Shown here piece after piece: positions 9,097-18,028 of a stretch of DNA of 64,000 nucleotides. This DNA is from Viridibacterium curvum. Its GTDB lineage: Bacteria > Pseudomonadota > Gammaproteobacteria > Burkholderiales > Rhodocyclaceae. Numbering within the stretch: position 1 is the stretch's first letter; every line of letters begins with the position of its first letter. Below the pieces are notes generated by a model. The model had not been told where the DNA came from. It was given only the letters and a program-made list of their open reading frames with translations, and ran no database searches. The stretch covers positions 62,001 to 126,000 of the forward strand of contig NZ_BAABLD010000011.1 in assembly GCF_039544165.1 (NCBI RefSeq). The letters run 5' to 3'. Both the position numbers and the translations under genes were made by a program.

Positions 9097-9807
9097 TCAG
9101 GCACGCAGGTTCCGTGCCCAATGGGTATAAAGGCGCTCAGCTACCGTGCGCATGATGGGCAGCTTGTGTGGCAATTGCTCGAACTGGGCTCCCGGCGTCT
9201 GCACGGAAGGCGGCAGGCAACTCTCGCCTGCAAACTCGTCTCGCCATTCGCCGTTCCATTCCGTGATCAGCTCTTCGGTCATCTCGATGTGGAACTGCAT
9301 GGCCAGATGCGGGCCCATGACCCAGGCCTGGTTGACGCACACCTCACCTTCGAGGATGCGCACGGCACCGGGCGGCAGCGCGAAGGTTTCGCCATGCCAC
9401 TGGTACACATCGAATGGCGCCTGCCCGCCCAGCCAGCTTTGCGCCTCGGGCGTTGCCGTGGGCACAACCCTGCCCCAGCCGATTTCCTTGACCGGATTGC
9501 GCGTAACAGGCACACCCAAGGCTTTCGACATGAGTTGCCCGCCAAGACAGTGGCCAATCACAGGCATGTCCGCCGCAACGGCTGCGCGGATCAGATCGAG
9601 TTCCTGCACGATCCAGGGCAACTCGTCATTGACGCTCATCGGCCCACCCATGAAACAGAGCCCGCTGAATGCTTCAATGCTGGCAGGGAGAGAATCACCC
9701 CGGTCGATCGCAAACAGCTCGAACGGGATGCCGCGCGTCTGCAGGAAGCTGGCAAAATGCCCCGGGCGGACGTTATGACAATGCTGGACAACGGCAACTG
9801 GCTTCAT
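9097..9807 (-). CDS. class I glutamine amidotransferase-like protein
   Basis: A 236-residue stand-alone GATase1 domain. The nucleophile elbow GHCLGGQLMSKAL and the His/Glu pair in AMQFHIEMTEEL are present, as is the substrate loop FMGGPMSVND. It resembles GMP-synthase-like or gamma-glutamyl hydrolase proteins (PuuD/YfeJ type); the acceptor is not known. The ATG at 9807 fits the conserved KPVAVVQHC start. It is only 15 bases from the divergent start of the aspartic protease gene, so promoters on both sides must overlap coding DNA. Confidence 0.78.
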   Translation of the reverse strand: MKPVAVVQHCHNVRPGHFASFLQTRGIPFELFAIDRGDSLPASIEAFSGLCFMGGPMSVNDELPWIVQELDLIRAAVAADMPVIGHCLGGQLMSKALGVPVTRNPVKEIGWGRVVPTATPEAQSWLGGQAPFDVYQWHGETFALPPGAVRILEGEVCVNQAWVMGPHLAMQFHIEMTEELITEWNGEWRDEFAGESCLPPSVQTPGAQFEQLPHKLPIMRTVAERLYTHWARNLRA

Positions 9808-9822
9808 GGGACCACTATAACG

Positions 9823-10473
9823 ATGCAAACATGGCAAGCAGGACTTCGCGCCCTCATTCTATGTGCCGCAGCCACAAGCGTGCACGCCGCCGAGGTGGGA
9901 CTCGTCGGCATCTTCCCCGGCAAGGCCGTCATCAGCATTGACGGGGGCGCGCCACGCATCGTCGCGGTGGGCCAGACGCTCAACGGGGTCAAGCTCGTCA
10001 GTATCTCGGGTGACACAGCCATCATCGAAGTCGGCGGCAAACAGGAGCGCATCGTGCTGGGAGCCCAACCCCTCAACGCAGGTGGCGGTGACGACGCCCA
10101 GGGCCAGCAAAGCATCACACTGATCGCCGATTCGCGCGGGCACTTCGTCACCACCGGCAGTCTCAACGGCGCCCTGACGACTTTCGTCGTCGACACCGGG
10201 GCTTCGTCGATTGCCATGGGGCCGGGCCAGGCGCGGCAGGCCGGCATCGATTACACCAAAGGTGAAGCGGCCATGGTGGGCACAGCCAACGGCGTTGCCA
10301 AAGCCTGGCGCGTTCGCATCGACCGCGTCACCGTCAATGGGCTGACCCTGCGTGACGTGGAAGGCATGGTCCTGCCGCAGGACATGCCCATCGTGCTGCT
10401 GGGCATGACCTTCCTGAATCGCATGAACATGACACGCGAAGGCAACACCATGGTGCTCAAGCGGCGCTATTGA
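9823..10473 (+). CDS. periplasmic retropepsin-like aspartic protease (TIGR02281 type)
   Basis: A 216-residue protein with a signal peptide (LRALILCAAATSVHA, cut near residue 22) and a retropepsin-like domain: active-site Asp124 in FVVDTGASSIAMG, then VLLGMTFLNRMNM. Members have one Asp-Thr-Gly motif and presumably dimerise. An N-terminal beta-rich segment (ISIDGGAPRIVAVGQTLNGVKLV) resembles the small domain found in this clan AA family. It is followed by the Nudix gene with a single-base gap, so the two are coupled. Confidence 0.8.
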   Translation: MQTWQAGLRALILCAAATSVHAAEVGLVGIFPGKAVISIDGGAPRIVAVGQTLNGVKLVSISGDTAIIEVGGKQERIVLGAQPLNAGGGDDAQGQQSITLIADSRGHFVTTGSLNGALTTFVVDTGASSIAMGPGQARQAGIDYTKGEAAMVGTANGVAKAWRVRIDRVTVNGLTLRDVEGMVLPQDMPIVLLGMTFLNRMNMTREGNTMVLKRRY

Positions 10474-10474
10474 G

Positions 10475-11068
10475 ATGCCCGACACAGAGTTGCTGGTGCG
10501 ACTGCGCGCGCTGCTGCCCGGGGCGCAGGACTTTGCCTGGTCCTCGGAACGGCAATCCGGCGAGCCGGGCCGGGCCGCGGCGGTACTGATGCCTATCCAA
10601 CAGCAGGCCGATGGTCTGCACTTGCTGCTGACCCGCCGCACCGATCATCTGCATCACCACCCGGGCCAGATCAGCCTGCCCGGTGGCCGCATCGACGCGG
10701 GCGATGCCGATGCCCGTTCTGCAGCCCTGCGCGAATGCGAGGAAGAAATCGGCTTGCGGGCTGCACAAGTGGAGCTGTTGGGGCAACTGCCCGACTATGG
10801 CACCTGGTCCGGATTCCACGTCACGCCCTTCGTGGGGCTGGTGTCTGCAGACTACGTGCCCAAGCTGGACAGCTTCGAGGTTGCCGAACTGTTCAGCGTG
10901 CCGCTGGCGTTCCTGCTTGACCAGGGCAACTACCAGCACCACCGCGTGGAGCGTGACAACGCGCGCCGACACTTCTTTGCCGTGCCCTGGCAGGGCCGTT
11001 TCATCTGGGGCGTGACGGCGGGCATGCTCGCCATGCTGTCCGCGTTCGTCGCCCGTAACGGGCGCTGA
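10475..11068 (+). CDS. CoA pyrophosphatase-type Nudix hydrolase
   Basis: A 197-residue Nudix protein. The Nudix box reads GGRIDAGDADARSAAL-RECEEEIGL, and it is preceded by LLLTRRTDHLHHHPGQISLPGG, the CoA-pyrophosphatase signature (NUDT7/8, NudL type). It should cleave CoA or related nucleotides to 4'-phosphopantetheine and 3',5'-ADP. It begins one base after the aspartic protease stop. Confidence 0.87.
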   Translation: MPDTELLVRLRALLPGAQDFAWSSERQSGEPGRAAAVLMPIQQQADGLHLLLTRRTDHLHHHPGQISLPGGRIDAGDADARSAALRECEEEIGLRAAQVELLGQLPDYGTWSGFHVTPFVGLVSADYVPKLDSFEVAELFSVPLAFLLDQGNYQHHRVERDNARRHFFAVPWQGRFIWGVTAGMLAMLSAFVARNGR

Positions 11069-11153
11069 CAGGCCCTGTGGGAGCCGCCTGGCTTATACTG
11101 GGCGCCTGCCTGAGCCGATTTTCGCCATCCTTCCCCGCCCTCTCTCCCAAGTC

Positions 11154-12080
11154 ATGACGCTGTTTTCACTCGTCTTCGCACTGGTTCTCGAACAGTTCCG
11201 TCCCCTCAACGCTGCCCGCCTGCTCTATCCGCCGCTGGAGGCGCTGGGCGACTTCTTCGAAAAGCGTTTCAACGATGGCGATGCGCGCCACGGCATGATT
11301 GCCTGGCTGCTGATGGTGCTGCCGCCGGTGTTGCTGTCAGCCCTGCTGTCCTTCGTCCTCTACCACGCCGTACACCCGCTCGCCGCCTTCGTCTTCAACA
11401 TCGCGGTGCTGTACTACACGATGGGCTTTCGCCACGTCAGCCACTTCTTCACGCGCGTGCACGCTGCCCTGCGTGAAGGCGATCTGACCGCCGCCCGCAG
11501 CCTGATCGGCGAGTGGCGCGGCCAGCTGCACGACCAGAGCAGCACGCAGGAAATCACTCGCCTGGCGCTCGAAGGCGGCATCGTCGGCGCTCACCGCCAG
11601 GTGTTCGCCATCGTCGTGCTGTTCGTACTGCTGCCCGGCCCCAGTGGCGCCGTGCTGTACCGCATGGCCCATTTCTATCGTCAGCAATGGGGCCAGAGCA
11701 AGGCGCTGGGCATGGAGGGTTTCGGACGCTTTGCCAATCGCGCCTTCAGCATCATCGACTGGCTGCCGGCACGCGTGACCGCCATTTCCTTCGCGATCGT
11801 CGGCGACTTTGAAGATGCCGTGTATTGCTGGCGCATGCAGTCCGCCAGCTGGACCGACCCCGACGACGGCGTGCTGCTGGCCAGTGGAGCCGGCGCGCTG
11901 GGCGTACGTCTGGGCCAGCCCGTGCATCAGAACAACCTGATCGTCGAACGGCCGGAAATCGGCACTGGTGACGAAGCTGAAGTCGAGTACCTGCAGAGCT
12001 TCATCGGCCTCGTCCGGCGCGCGCTGGTGCTCTACGCGCTGGTCATGCTGATGATGGGCATCACGCGGCTGGTGAGCTGA
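11154..12080 (+). CDS. CobD/CbiB-family membrane protein
   Basis: A 308-residue membrane protein with N-terminal SLVFALVLEQFRPL, YTMGFRHVSHFFTRVHAAL, and a FSIIDWLPARVTAISFAIVGDFEDAVYCWR block that matches CobD/CbiB (the DWxPxRxT motif). CobD makes adenosylcobinamide from aminopropanol and cobyric acid, but no other cobalamin gene is near, and this stand-alone version in betaproteobacteria may do something else. A TATACT box upstream could be its promoter. The 3' end overlaps the convergent miaA by 20 bases. Confidence 0.78.
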   Translation: MTLFSLVFALVLEQFRPLNAARLLYPPLEALGDFFEKRFNDGDARHGMIAWLLMVLPPVLLSALLSFVLYHAVHPLAAFVFNIAVLYYTMGFRHVSHFFTRVHAALREGDLTAARSLIGEWRGQLHDQSSTQEITRLALEGGIVGAHRQVFAIVVLFVLLPGPSGAVLYRMAHFYRQQWGQSKALGMEGFGRFANRAFSIIDWLPARVTAISFAIVGDFEDAVYCWRMQSASWTDPDDGVLLASGAGALGVRLGQPVHQNNLIVERPEIGTGDEAEVEYLQSFIGLVRRALVLYALVMLMMGITRLVS

Positions 12081-13023
12081 ACCCTTCCGCCAGCGCAATC
12101 ACCTGCGCCACGGCATCGGCAGCCAGACTGTCGACTTCCACGTATTCCGGCCATTTGTCGCGGAACTGCCGCTGCCAGGTGATTTGCCGCTTGGCGAGCT
12201 GGCGCGTGGCGGCGATGCCCTTCTCGCGCATACCGGCAAAGTCGTCACGGCCGTCGATGTAGTCCCACATCTGGCGATAGCCCACGCAACGCATGGACGT
12301 CATGTCCGACTCCAGCCGATAGCGCTGGCGCAGACTGCGCACCTCATCCTCGAAACCCTGTTCCAGCATGCGATCGAAACGCTGCGCAATACGTTGATGC
12401 AGCACAGCGCGGTCAGACGGCGTCATGGCCACCGCCTTGAAGTCCAGGTCCGGCGGCTCGGCAGCCTTCCGCGCATAACTCTCGGCCAGTGGCCGCCCCG
12501 TCAACAAGACGATTTCCAACGCGCGCTGAATGCGCTGTGCATCGGTGCTGTGCAGGCGCGCCGCAGCGTCGGCATCCAGCGTTGCCAGCCGGGCATGCAC
12601 GGCCGGCCATCCTTCGCTCGCGGCCTGCTGCTCGATCTCTTCACGCAGCCCTGCATCGGCCGACGGCATGTCTGACAGACCATCGCGGAGCGCTTTGAAA
12701 TACAGCATGGTTCCGCCGATAAGAAGGGGAAAACGCCCCCTTGCGTGCACTTCGTGAATTATTCGCTGGGCATCCACGGCGAATCGCGCCGCAGAATAGG
12801 CTTCCTCCGGACTTACCACGTCGATCAGGTGATGCGGGCAAACCGCCAGCTCCTCAGGTTCCGGTTTGGCCGTGCCGATATTCATGTCACGAAAGACCAA
12901 AGCCGAGTCGACGCTGATGATTTCGACCGGCATCACACGCGCCAAGGCCAATGCAGCGGCAGTCTTGCCGCTGGCGGTGGGGCCCATCAGGAACAGGGCG
13001 CGCGGCGGGTGAGGAACATCCAT
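12061..13023 (-). CDS. miaA: tRNA dimethylallyltransferase
   Basis: A 320-residue MiaA that adds dimethylallyl to A37 of tRNAs reading UNN codons. Seen: P-loop GPTASGKT, IISVDSALVFRDMNIGTAKP, LLIGGTMLYFKAL, and the C-terminal CVGYRQMWDYIDG and KGIAATRQLAKRQITWQR. Length matches E. coli (316). The ATG at 13023 is chosen for homology (ALFLMGPTASGKT begins at residue 9); there is no strong ribosome site. Nine bases separate it from the divergent TraB/GumN gene. Confidence 0.95.
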   Translation of the reverse strand: MDVPHPPRALFLMGPTASGKTAAALALARVMPVEIISVDSALVFRDMNIGTAKPEPEELAVCPHHLIDVVSPEEAYSAARFAVDAQRIIHEVHARGRFPLLIGGTMLYFKALRDGLSDMPSADAGLREEIEQQAASEGWPAVHARLATLDADAAARLHSTDAQRIQRALEIVLLTGRPLAESYARKAAEPPDLDFKAVAMTPSDRAVLHQRIAQRFDRMLEQGFEDEVRSLRQRYRLESDMTSMRCVGYRQMWDYIDGRDDFAGMREKGIAATRQLAKRQITWQRQFRDKWPEYVEVDSLAADAVAQVIALAEGFSSPAA

Positions 13024-13032
13024 GGGGTGGCT

Positions 13033-13944
13033 ATGAAAACGGTTCTGACAAAGCTTCTGACACCAGTCCTGACAGGCATGCGGGCAGCACTGCTCATGCT
13101 CCTGCCCCTTTCCGCAACCCACGCAGGCCAACTGCCAATGTGGGAGGTGCGTGACCCGGTGTCGGGCGGCACAGTGTATCTGCTCGGCTCCATCCACGTC
13201 TGCAAGGCCAGCTGCCTCAACTTCCCGGAAGCCATCACACGCCGCTTCCGCGACAGCCAGGCGCTGGCGGTGGAACTCGACCCCGGCGCACCACACACGG
13301 TGCAAGCCATCCAGCAAGCCATGCTGCTGCCCGAGCAGCAATCGCTGTGGCAGCAACTCGATGGCAAAAAACACGACGCCCTGCAGTCTGCCCTGACCGC
13401 CGCAGGCCTGTCGCCAGAGGCCGTCGGCCGCGTTCGCCCGCCCATGCTCGCCGCGATGATGTCGGCCATGGTCTGGGAGAAACTCGGCTACAGCCAGCGC
13501 TTCGGCGTCGATCAGTGGTTCATGCAGAGCGCGCGGGACGCCGGCAAGCCCCTGCGCGAACTGGAAACCATCGAACAACAGCTCGGCGCCCTGCTCAGCG
13601 GCAGCGAGCAGGAGCAGCTGCGCGCGCTCATGCACGACGCCGACACCATCCTCAGCGGTCGCGCCGAGGCCTACCTGGGCAGGCTTGTTGCGGCCTGGCA
13701 AGCAGGTGATCTGGCTGCGCTGGACAGGCTGACGCTGGAGGAATTCGGCGACTACCCCGAGATCCACAGCGCCCTGCTGATGCGTCGCAACCGTGACATG
13801 GCAGCCAAGGTGGCGGGCTGGTTGCGACAAGGCGAAAGGGTCTTCGTCGTGGTCGGCGCAGCCCATATCGCTGGCGACCAGAACATTGCCGCCCTGCTGA
13901 CCCAGGCTGGCTTTACTACGCGCCAGCTCAGCGATAGCGATTGA
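13033..13944 (+). CDS. TraB/GumN family protein, exported
   Basis: A 303-residue protein with a signal peptide (GMRAALLMLLPLSATHA) and the paired motifs of the TraB/GumN superfamily: TVYLLGSIHVCK at the N-terminal side and VFVVVGAAHIAGDQNI near the end, plus AVELDPG and RPPMLAAMMSAM. The family is proposed to be metal-dependent (Tiki-like) hydrolases; the substrate here is unknown. The gene ends just before a strong terminator that also serves the convergent TRAP gene. Confidence 0.83.
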   Translation: MKTVLTKLLTPVLTGMRAALLMLLPLSATHAGQLPMWEVRDPVSGGTVYLLGSIHVCKASCLNFPEAITRRFRDSQALAVELDPGAPHTVQAIQQAMLLPEQQSLWQQLDGKKHDALQSALTAAGLSPEAVGRVRPPMLAAMMSAMVWEKLGYSQRFGVDQWFMQSARDAGKPLRELETIEQQLGALLSGSEQEQLRALMHDADTILSGRAEAYLGRLVAAWQAGDLAALDRLTLEEFGDYPEIHSALLMRRNRDMAAKVAGWLRQGERVFVVVGAAHIAGDQNIAALLTQAGFTTRQLSDSD

Positions 13945-13963
13945 GCCGACGGCTGCCCGAATG

Positions 13964-13997
13964 AAAAAGGCCCTGCAATGCAGGGCCTTTTCTTTTT
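13964..13997. terminator. bidirectional intrinsic terminator
   Basis: A perfect 13-base inverted repeat, AAAAGGCCCTGCA / TGCAGGGCCTTTT with one base between, followed by CTTTTT. A-run on the left and T-run on the right let it stop transcripts from both the TraB/GumN gene and the convergent TRAP gene. Confidence 0.9.
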
Positions 13998-14009
13998 CGG
14001 CGTGCCGGA

Positions 14010-15101
14010 TCAGCGGCGCGACGACTGGATGCTATGCACGAAGTCGTCGAAACTCTTTTCTGCGACGCGGAACCACAGCAGTTCATCGTCGCGGAATTTC
14101 TTCCACTGATCGTAGATCTTCTTCCACTTCGGATTCTTGGCCGAGTACTCGTCGTAGAGCGTGAATGCGGCCTTGCTGGCGGCGGTCATGATCTCCTTGG
14201 AGAACGGTCGCAGCTGGGTACCGGCAGCCACAAGGCGACGCAGGGCGTTCACGTTCTTGACGTCGTAGCGCGCCTGCATTTCCAGGTGGGCATAGGCGCA
14301 TGCATCTTCCAGCGCTTGCTGGTACTCGCGCGGCAGCTCCTGATACTTCTTCTGGTTCACGTAAATCGACAACTGCGCGCTGCCTTCCCAGAACCCGGGG
14401 TAGTAGTAGTACTTGGCGACCTTGTTGAAACCCAGCTTCTCGTCGTCGTAGGGGCCGACCCACTCGGTCGCATCGATAGTGCCCTTTTCCAGCGCGGGGT
14501 AGATGTCGCCGCCGGCAATCTGCTGCGGCACCACGCCCAGTTTGGCCAGCACGGGGCCGCCCAGGCCACCGATACGCATCTTGAGACCTTCGAGGTCCTT
14601 CAGTGTCTTCACTTCCTTGCGATACCAGCCCCCCATCTGTGTGCCGGTGTTACCGCAGGGAATATTGTGAATGTTGTAGTCCTTGAAGAACTCGCGCAGC
14701 AGTTCCATACCGCCGCCTTCCCACAGCCAGGCGTTTTGCTGGCGACTGTTGAGGCCGAAGGGAATCGCCGCATCAAAGGCGAATGTCGGATCCTTGCCGA
14801 TGAAGTAATAGCCCGCCGTATGGCAGCAATCGACCGTGCCGTCCTTGACGGCATCAACGACGCCCAGCGCCGGCACCACTTCGCCTGCAGCGAAGATCTG
14901 GATTTCGAACTTGCCACCCGTAGCCGTCTTGACGTGCTGGGCCACGACTTCGGCCGCACCGAAGATCGTGTCGAGACTCTTGGGGAAACTGGATGCCAGA
15001 CGCCACTTGATCGTGGGGGCGGTCTGCGCCACGGCCGGAGCTGCCACCGCACCTGCGGCGAGTCCGACGCTTGCCTTCTTCAGAAATGAACGACGTTCCA
15101 C
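14010..15101 (-). CDS. TRAP transporter substrate-binding protein (DctP family), orphan
   Basis: A 363-residue periplasmic binding protein. It begins with a twin-arginine signal (ERRSFLKKASVGLAAGAVAAPAVAQ), implying folded export by Tat. The body carries DctP-family blocks: VDCCHTAGYYFIGKDPTF, GLKMRIGGLGGPVLAKLG and EKGTIDATEWVGPYDD. I chose the GTG at 15101 because AGGAGG lies 8 bases upstream and because related proteins start directly at the RR motif; a TTG at 15140 is the alternative. No dctQ/dctM membrane genes are adjacent, so its partner must lie elsewhere. The substrate is probably an organic or keto acid (inference). Confidence 0.88.
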   Translation of the reverse strand: MERRSFLKKASVGLAAGAVAAPAVAQTAPTIKWRLASSFPKSLDTIFGAAEVVAQHVKTATGGKFEIQIFAAGEVVPALGVVDAVKDGTVDCCHTAGYYFIGKDPTFAFDAAIPFGLNSRQQNAWLWEGGGMELLREFFKDYNIHNIPCGNTGTQMGGWYRKEVKTLKDLEGLKMRIGGLGGPVLAKLGVVPQQIAGGDIYPALEKGTIDATEWVGPYDDEKLGFNKVAKYYYYPGFWEGSAQLSIYVNQKKYQELPREYQQALEDACAYAHLEMQARYDVKNVNALRRLVAAGTQLRPFSKEIMTAASKAAFTLYDEYSAKNPKWKKIYDQWKKFRDDELLWFRVAEKSFDDFVHSIQSSRR

Positions 15102-15216
15102 TTGTCTTGCCTCCTCTTGGTGATCTGCATTCAACGACAACCGCTGGCGAGTATAGAAACAAACGGCCGCAAGCCACTCGCGGGTTAACCCGCAAAGTAT
15201 CTGGAAAGACGCCTGT

Positions 15217-16575
15217 TCAGCCTCCAGCGACCGTCATGCCTTCAATGCGCAAAGAGGGCACCTGCCGACCACCACGCACCACCACGTCGTTACCGAGTTC
15301 GGTGATCTGCTTGAACATGTCTCGCAGGTTGCCGGCAATGGTGATCTCCTGAACCGGATACTGGATAACGCCGTTCTCGATCCAGTAGCCCGCCGCGCCG
15401 CGCGAATAGTCACCGGTCACGTAGTTCACACCCTGACCCAGCAACTCGGTCACCAGCAGGCCACGCGACATGCCGGCGATCAGTTGCTCCAGGCTCTTGC
15501 TGCCAGGTGCCACGATCAGGTTGTGCGCACCACCCGCGTTGCCCGTGGTCTGCATGCCCAGCTTGCGGGCGGAGTAACTCCCGAGGAAGTACCCCTGTAG
15601 CACACCATCCTTCACCACATCACGCTTCCCCGTGGCCACGCCTTCATCGTCGAACGGCGTGCTCGCCTGCCCACCCACAACGTGCGGGTCTTCGACAATC
15701 GAGATATGCGGCGCGAAAATCTGTTCGCCCAAAGCATCAAGGAGAAAGGACGAGCGGCGGTAAAGGCTGCCACCGCTGGCAGCCTGCACAAAGCTGCCAA
15801 TCAGGCCACAGGCCAGCGGCGCTTCGAAAATGACCGGCACGCTGGTCGTCGGCACCCGACGCGCCCCCAGACGCGACAGTGCGCGACGGGCCGCGTAGTC
15901 ACCAATCTCGGCAGGTGCCGCCAGTCGGCTCGCATCGCGACGCGAGCTGTACCAGTCATCGCGCTGCATGTCGTCGCCTTCGCCGGCAATCACCGAGCAG
16001 GAAATCGCGTGACGCGAGCTCGCAAAACCATCCATGAAGCCAGCCGAATTGGCCGAAATGAAATGCGACTCCTGGCGCGACACGGTCGCCCCTTCTGAAT
16101 TCTTGATCAGCGGGCTTACGGCAAACGCAGCGGCCTCACAATCGCGCGCCAGTGCAGTCGCCTCCTCGATCGACACCGACCACGGGTGATGCAGACTCAG
16201 GTCGCGGGCCACGCTCTGCGCGCCGCGCCACAGGCGCTCAGGATCTGCCAGACCAGCGCAGGCATCCTCGGCCGTAAAGCTGGCAATCGACAGTGCGGCA
16301 TCGACAGCCGCGTGAATCGCCGTCCGCGAAAAGTCCGACGAACTCGCATGCCCCTTGCGCTGCCCGAGGTAGACAGTGACGCCAAGGCCCTTGTCACGGT
16401 TGTACTCGATGGTCTCGACCTCGCCGCGCCGCACCGACACGGAGTTACCGAAACCTTCCGACACGTCGGTCTCACAAGCACTGGCGCCGCGGCTGCGGGC
16501 GTAATCCAGCACTTCACTGGCAATTTCTTCGAGCTGTTGACGGCTGAAACCGAATCCTTCTGTGTCGCGTGGCAT
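15217..16575 (-). CDS. pmbA: metalloprotease PmbA (TldE)
   Basis: A 452-residue PmbA/TldE protein, the partner of TldD in a cytoplasmic protease that processes modified peptides and unfolded substrates. Seen: GVTVYLGQRKGHASSSDFS, NSEGATVSRQESHF, STPFDDEGVATGKRDVV and the closing GAAGYWIENGVIQYPVQEITIAGNL. The ATG at 16575 gives the usual length. The divergent pair with yjgA is a common proteobacterial arrangement. Confidence 0.92.
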   Translation of the reverse strand: MPRDTEGFGFSRQQLEEIASEVLDYARSRGASACETDVSEGFGNSVSVRRGEVETIEYNRDKGLGVTVYLGQRKGHASSSDFSRTAIHAAVDAALSIASFTAEDACAGLADPERLWRGAQSVARDLSLHHPWSVSIEEATALARDCEAAAFAVSPLIKNSEGATVSRQESHFISANSAGFMDGFASSRHAISCSVIAGEGDDMQRDDWYSSRRDASRLAAPAEIGDYAARRALSRLGARRVPTTSVPVIFEAPLACGLIGSFVQAASGGSLYRRSSFLLDALGEQIFAPHISIVEDPHVVGGQASTPFDDEGVATGKRDVVKDGVLQGYFLGSYSARKLGMQTTGNAGGAHNLIVAPGSKSLEQLIAGMSRGLLVTELLGQGVNYVTGDYSRGAAGYWIENGVIQYPVQEITIAGNLRDMFKQITELGNDVVVRGGRQVPSLRIEGMTVAGG

Positions 16576-16603
16576 TGTCTCGGGTCGGGGAATAAGCAAG
16601 GGC

Positions 16604-16609
16604 TATAAT
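16604..16609 (+). promoter_or_regulatory. -10 box upstream of darP/yjgA
   Basis: A perfect TATAAT in the 91-base gap between pmbA and yjgA, at a suitable distance from the yjgA start. No good -35 was found at 17 bases (CGGGTC). The sense could also be shared with the divergent pmbA promoter. Confidence 0.45.
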
Positions 16610-16666
16610 TAGACCCCAATTCACGACTCCCTGCGCGGTTTGGCCACGAGCGGCCACGCGCCCGCC

Positions 16667-17224
16667 ATGCAAGAAAAAACCAAACCCGAATACGACGGCC
16701 CCAGCAAATCGCAGCGCAAGCGCGACATGCACTCACTCCAGGCGCTGGGCGAAGAACTGGTCAAGCTGAGTGGCGAACGCCTCGCCAAGATCGACATCGA
16801 CGAACGCCTGCGCGAAGCGATCCGCGACGCCCACCGCATGCAACCGCGCACCGAGGAATTCCGCCGTCAGATGCAGTTCATCGGCCGACTCATGCGCGAA
16901 GCTGAGACCGGCCCGATCCGTGCCGCACTGGATGCCGTTAACGGCAAGTCGCGCGCCGAAACAGCCCGCATGCATCGTCTGGAAGCCCTGCGCGAACGCT
17001 TCCTTGAAGACGAGCAGGTCGCCAGCGAAATCGCAACCCAGTACCCGGGCGCCGACCTGCAACACCTGCGCCAGCTGCGCCGCAACGCCCTCAAGGAACG
17101 CGAACAGAATCGCCCGCCACGCGCCTTCCGCGAGCTTTTCAAACTGCTGCGCGAACTCGAGACGGCCGGCACCGAAGCGGCAGCTCCCGAATTCGATGAG
17201 CACGACGAGGGCGACGATGAGTGA
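16667..17224 (+). CDS. darP: ribosome biogenesis factor DarP/YjgA (DUF615)
   Basis: A 185-residue, highly charged helical protein of the DUF615 family (YjgA, now DarP), which associates with late 50S subunit precursors. Family features: SKSQRKRDMHSLQALGEELVKL near the start, RRQMQFIGRLMR, LRQLRRNALKE and the acidic tail. The ATG at 16667 gives the conserved N-terminus. It overlaps mog by 8 bases. Confidence 0.9.
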   Translation: MQEKTKPEYDGPSKSQRKRDMHSLQALGEELVKLSGERLAKIDIDERLREAIRDAHRMQPRTEEFRRQMQFIGRLMREAETGPIRAALDAVNGKSRAETARMHRLEALRERFLEDEQVASEIATQYPGADLQHLRQLRRNALKEREQNRPPRAFRELFKLLRELETAGTEAAAPEFDEHDEGDDE

Positions 17225-17834
17225 TGGCCTGCCCATCGCGGCCAGCGTCGAGCATCCATTCGTCATTGGTATCGTCTCGATCAGCGACCGTGCCTCTCAG
17301 GGGGTCTATGAAGACAAGGGCATTCCAGCCCTGCGTGACTGGTTCGGCAGCGCCATCGCCTCACCCTGGCGCGCAGAAGAGCGCCTGATTCCCGACGAGC
17401 GTCCGACCATTGAAGCGACGCTCATCGCACTGGCCGATCAGGTCCACTGTCATCTGATTGTCACAACCGGCGGCACAGGCCCCGCCCCGCGCGACGTCAC
17501 GCCGGAAGCCACGCTGGCCGTTGCCGAACGCGAAATGCCCGGCTTTGGCGAAGAGATGCGCCGCATATCGCGGCACTTTGTGCCAACCGCAATACTCTCG
17601 CGGCAAACAGCGGCAGTACGCGGCAAGTCCTTGATCATCAACCTTCCGGGGCAGCCCAAAGCCATTCGCGAGACGCTGGAAGGCCTGCGCAACGATGCCG
17701 GCGAACTATTGGTCGAAGGCATTTTCAGTGCCGTGCCCTACTGCATCGACCTCATTGGTGGCCCCTATATCGAAACCCACACAGCGGTGAGCAAGGCCTT
17801 CCGCCCCAAAAGCGCGCCCCGCCCTGCCGGCTGA
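17217..17834 (+). CDS. mog: molybdopterin adenylyltransferase
   Basis: A 205-residue Mog/MogA protein that adenylates molybdopterin before molybdenum insertion. Seen: GIVSISDRASQGVYEDKG, the TTGGTGPAPRDVTPEAT loop, GFGEEMRRIS and LIINLPGQPKAIRETL. The ATG overlaps the end of darP (ATGAGTGA), indicating coupling. Confidence 0.93.
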   Translation: MSDGLPIAASVEHPFVIGIVSISDRASQGVYEDKGIPALRDWFGSAIASPWRAEERLIPDERPTIEATLIALADQVHCHLIVTTGGTGPAPRDVTPEATLAVAEREMPGFGEEMRRISRHFVPTAILSRQTAAVRGKSLIINLPGQPKAIRETLEGLRNDAGELLVEGIFSAVPYCIDLIGGPYIETHTAVSKAFRPKSAPRPAG

Positions 17835-17894
17835 CGAGCCTCGCGCCCACTGTTGCGCGTTTCACCTACCCGCACGGGCAGCCAACAAACCTCG

Positions 17895-17936
17895 TGGCAA
17901 ATAATGCTTGCCAATTGCTGGAGAGCGCGCCATAGT
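17895..17936 (+). promoter_or_regulatory. predicted cold-shock gene promoter with overlapping palindrome
   Basis: TTGCCA at 17908-17913 and CATAGT at 17931-17936 are 17 bases apart. The -35 forms the right arm of TGGCAA-N7-TTGCCA (17895-17913), a possible regulator site. Transcription from here would give a leader of about 130 bases, which is typical for cspA-family genes. Confidence 0.5.
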
Positions 17937-18028
17937 CGCGAACACGATTTTCAAGCAGTAGTTGCGTAGTGCTTTTCTCCAGCGTCATTCACGCTCCGGT
18001 TGGCCATCCCCTCTCTTGATTGTCGTTC

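Noticed and set aside
12061..13866. Extending miaA upstream to a 601-codon frame
   Set aside because: The extra 280 codons lie opposite the exported TraB/GumN gene and have no homology; MiaA is normally about 316 residues.
17895..17913. Sigma-54 promoter upstream of the cold-shock gene
   Set aside because: TGGC and TTGC are present but the spacing is two bases too long for a -24/-12 element.
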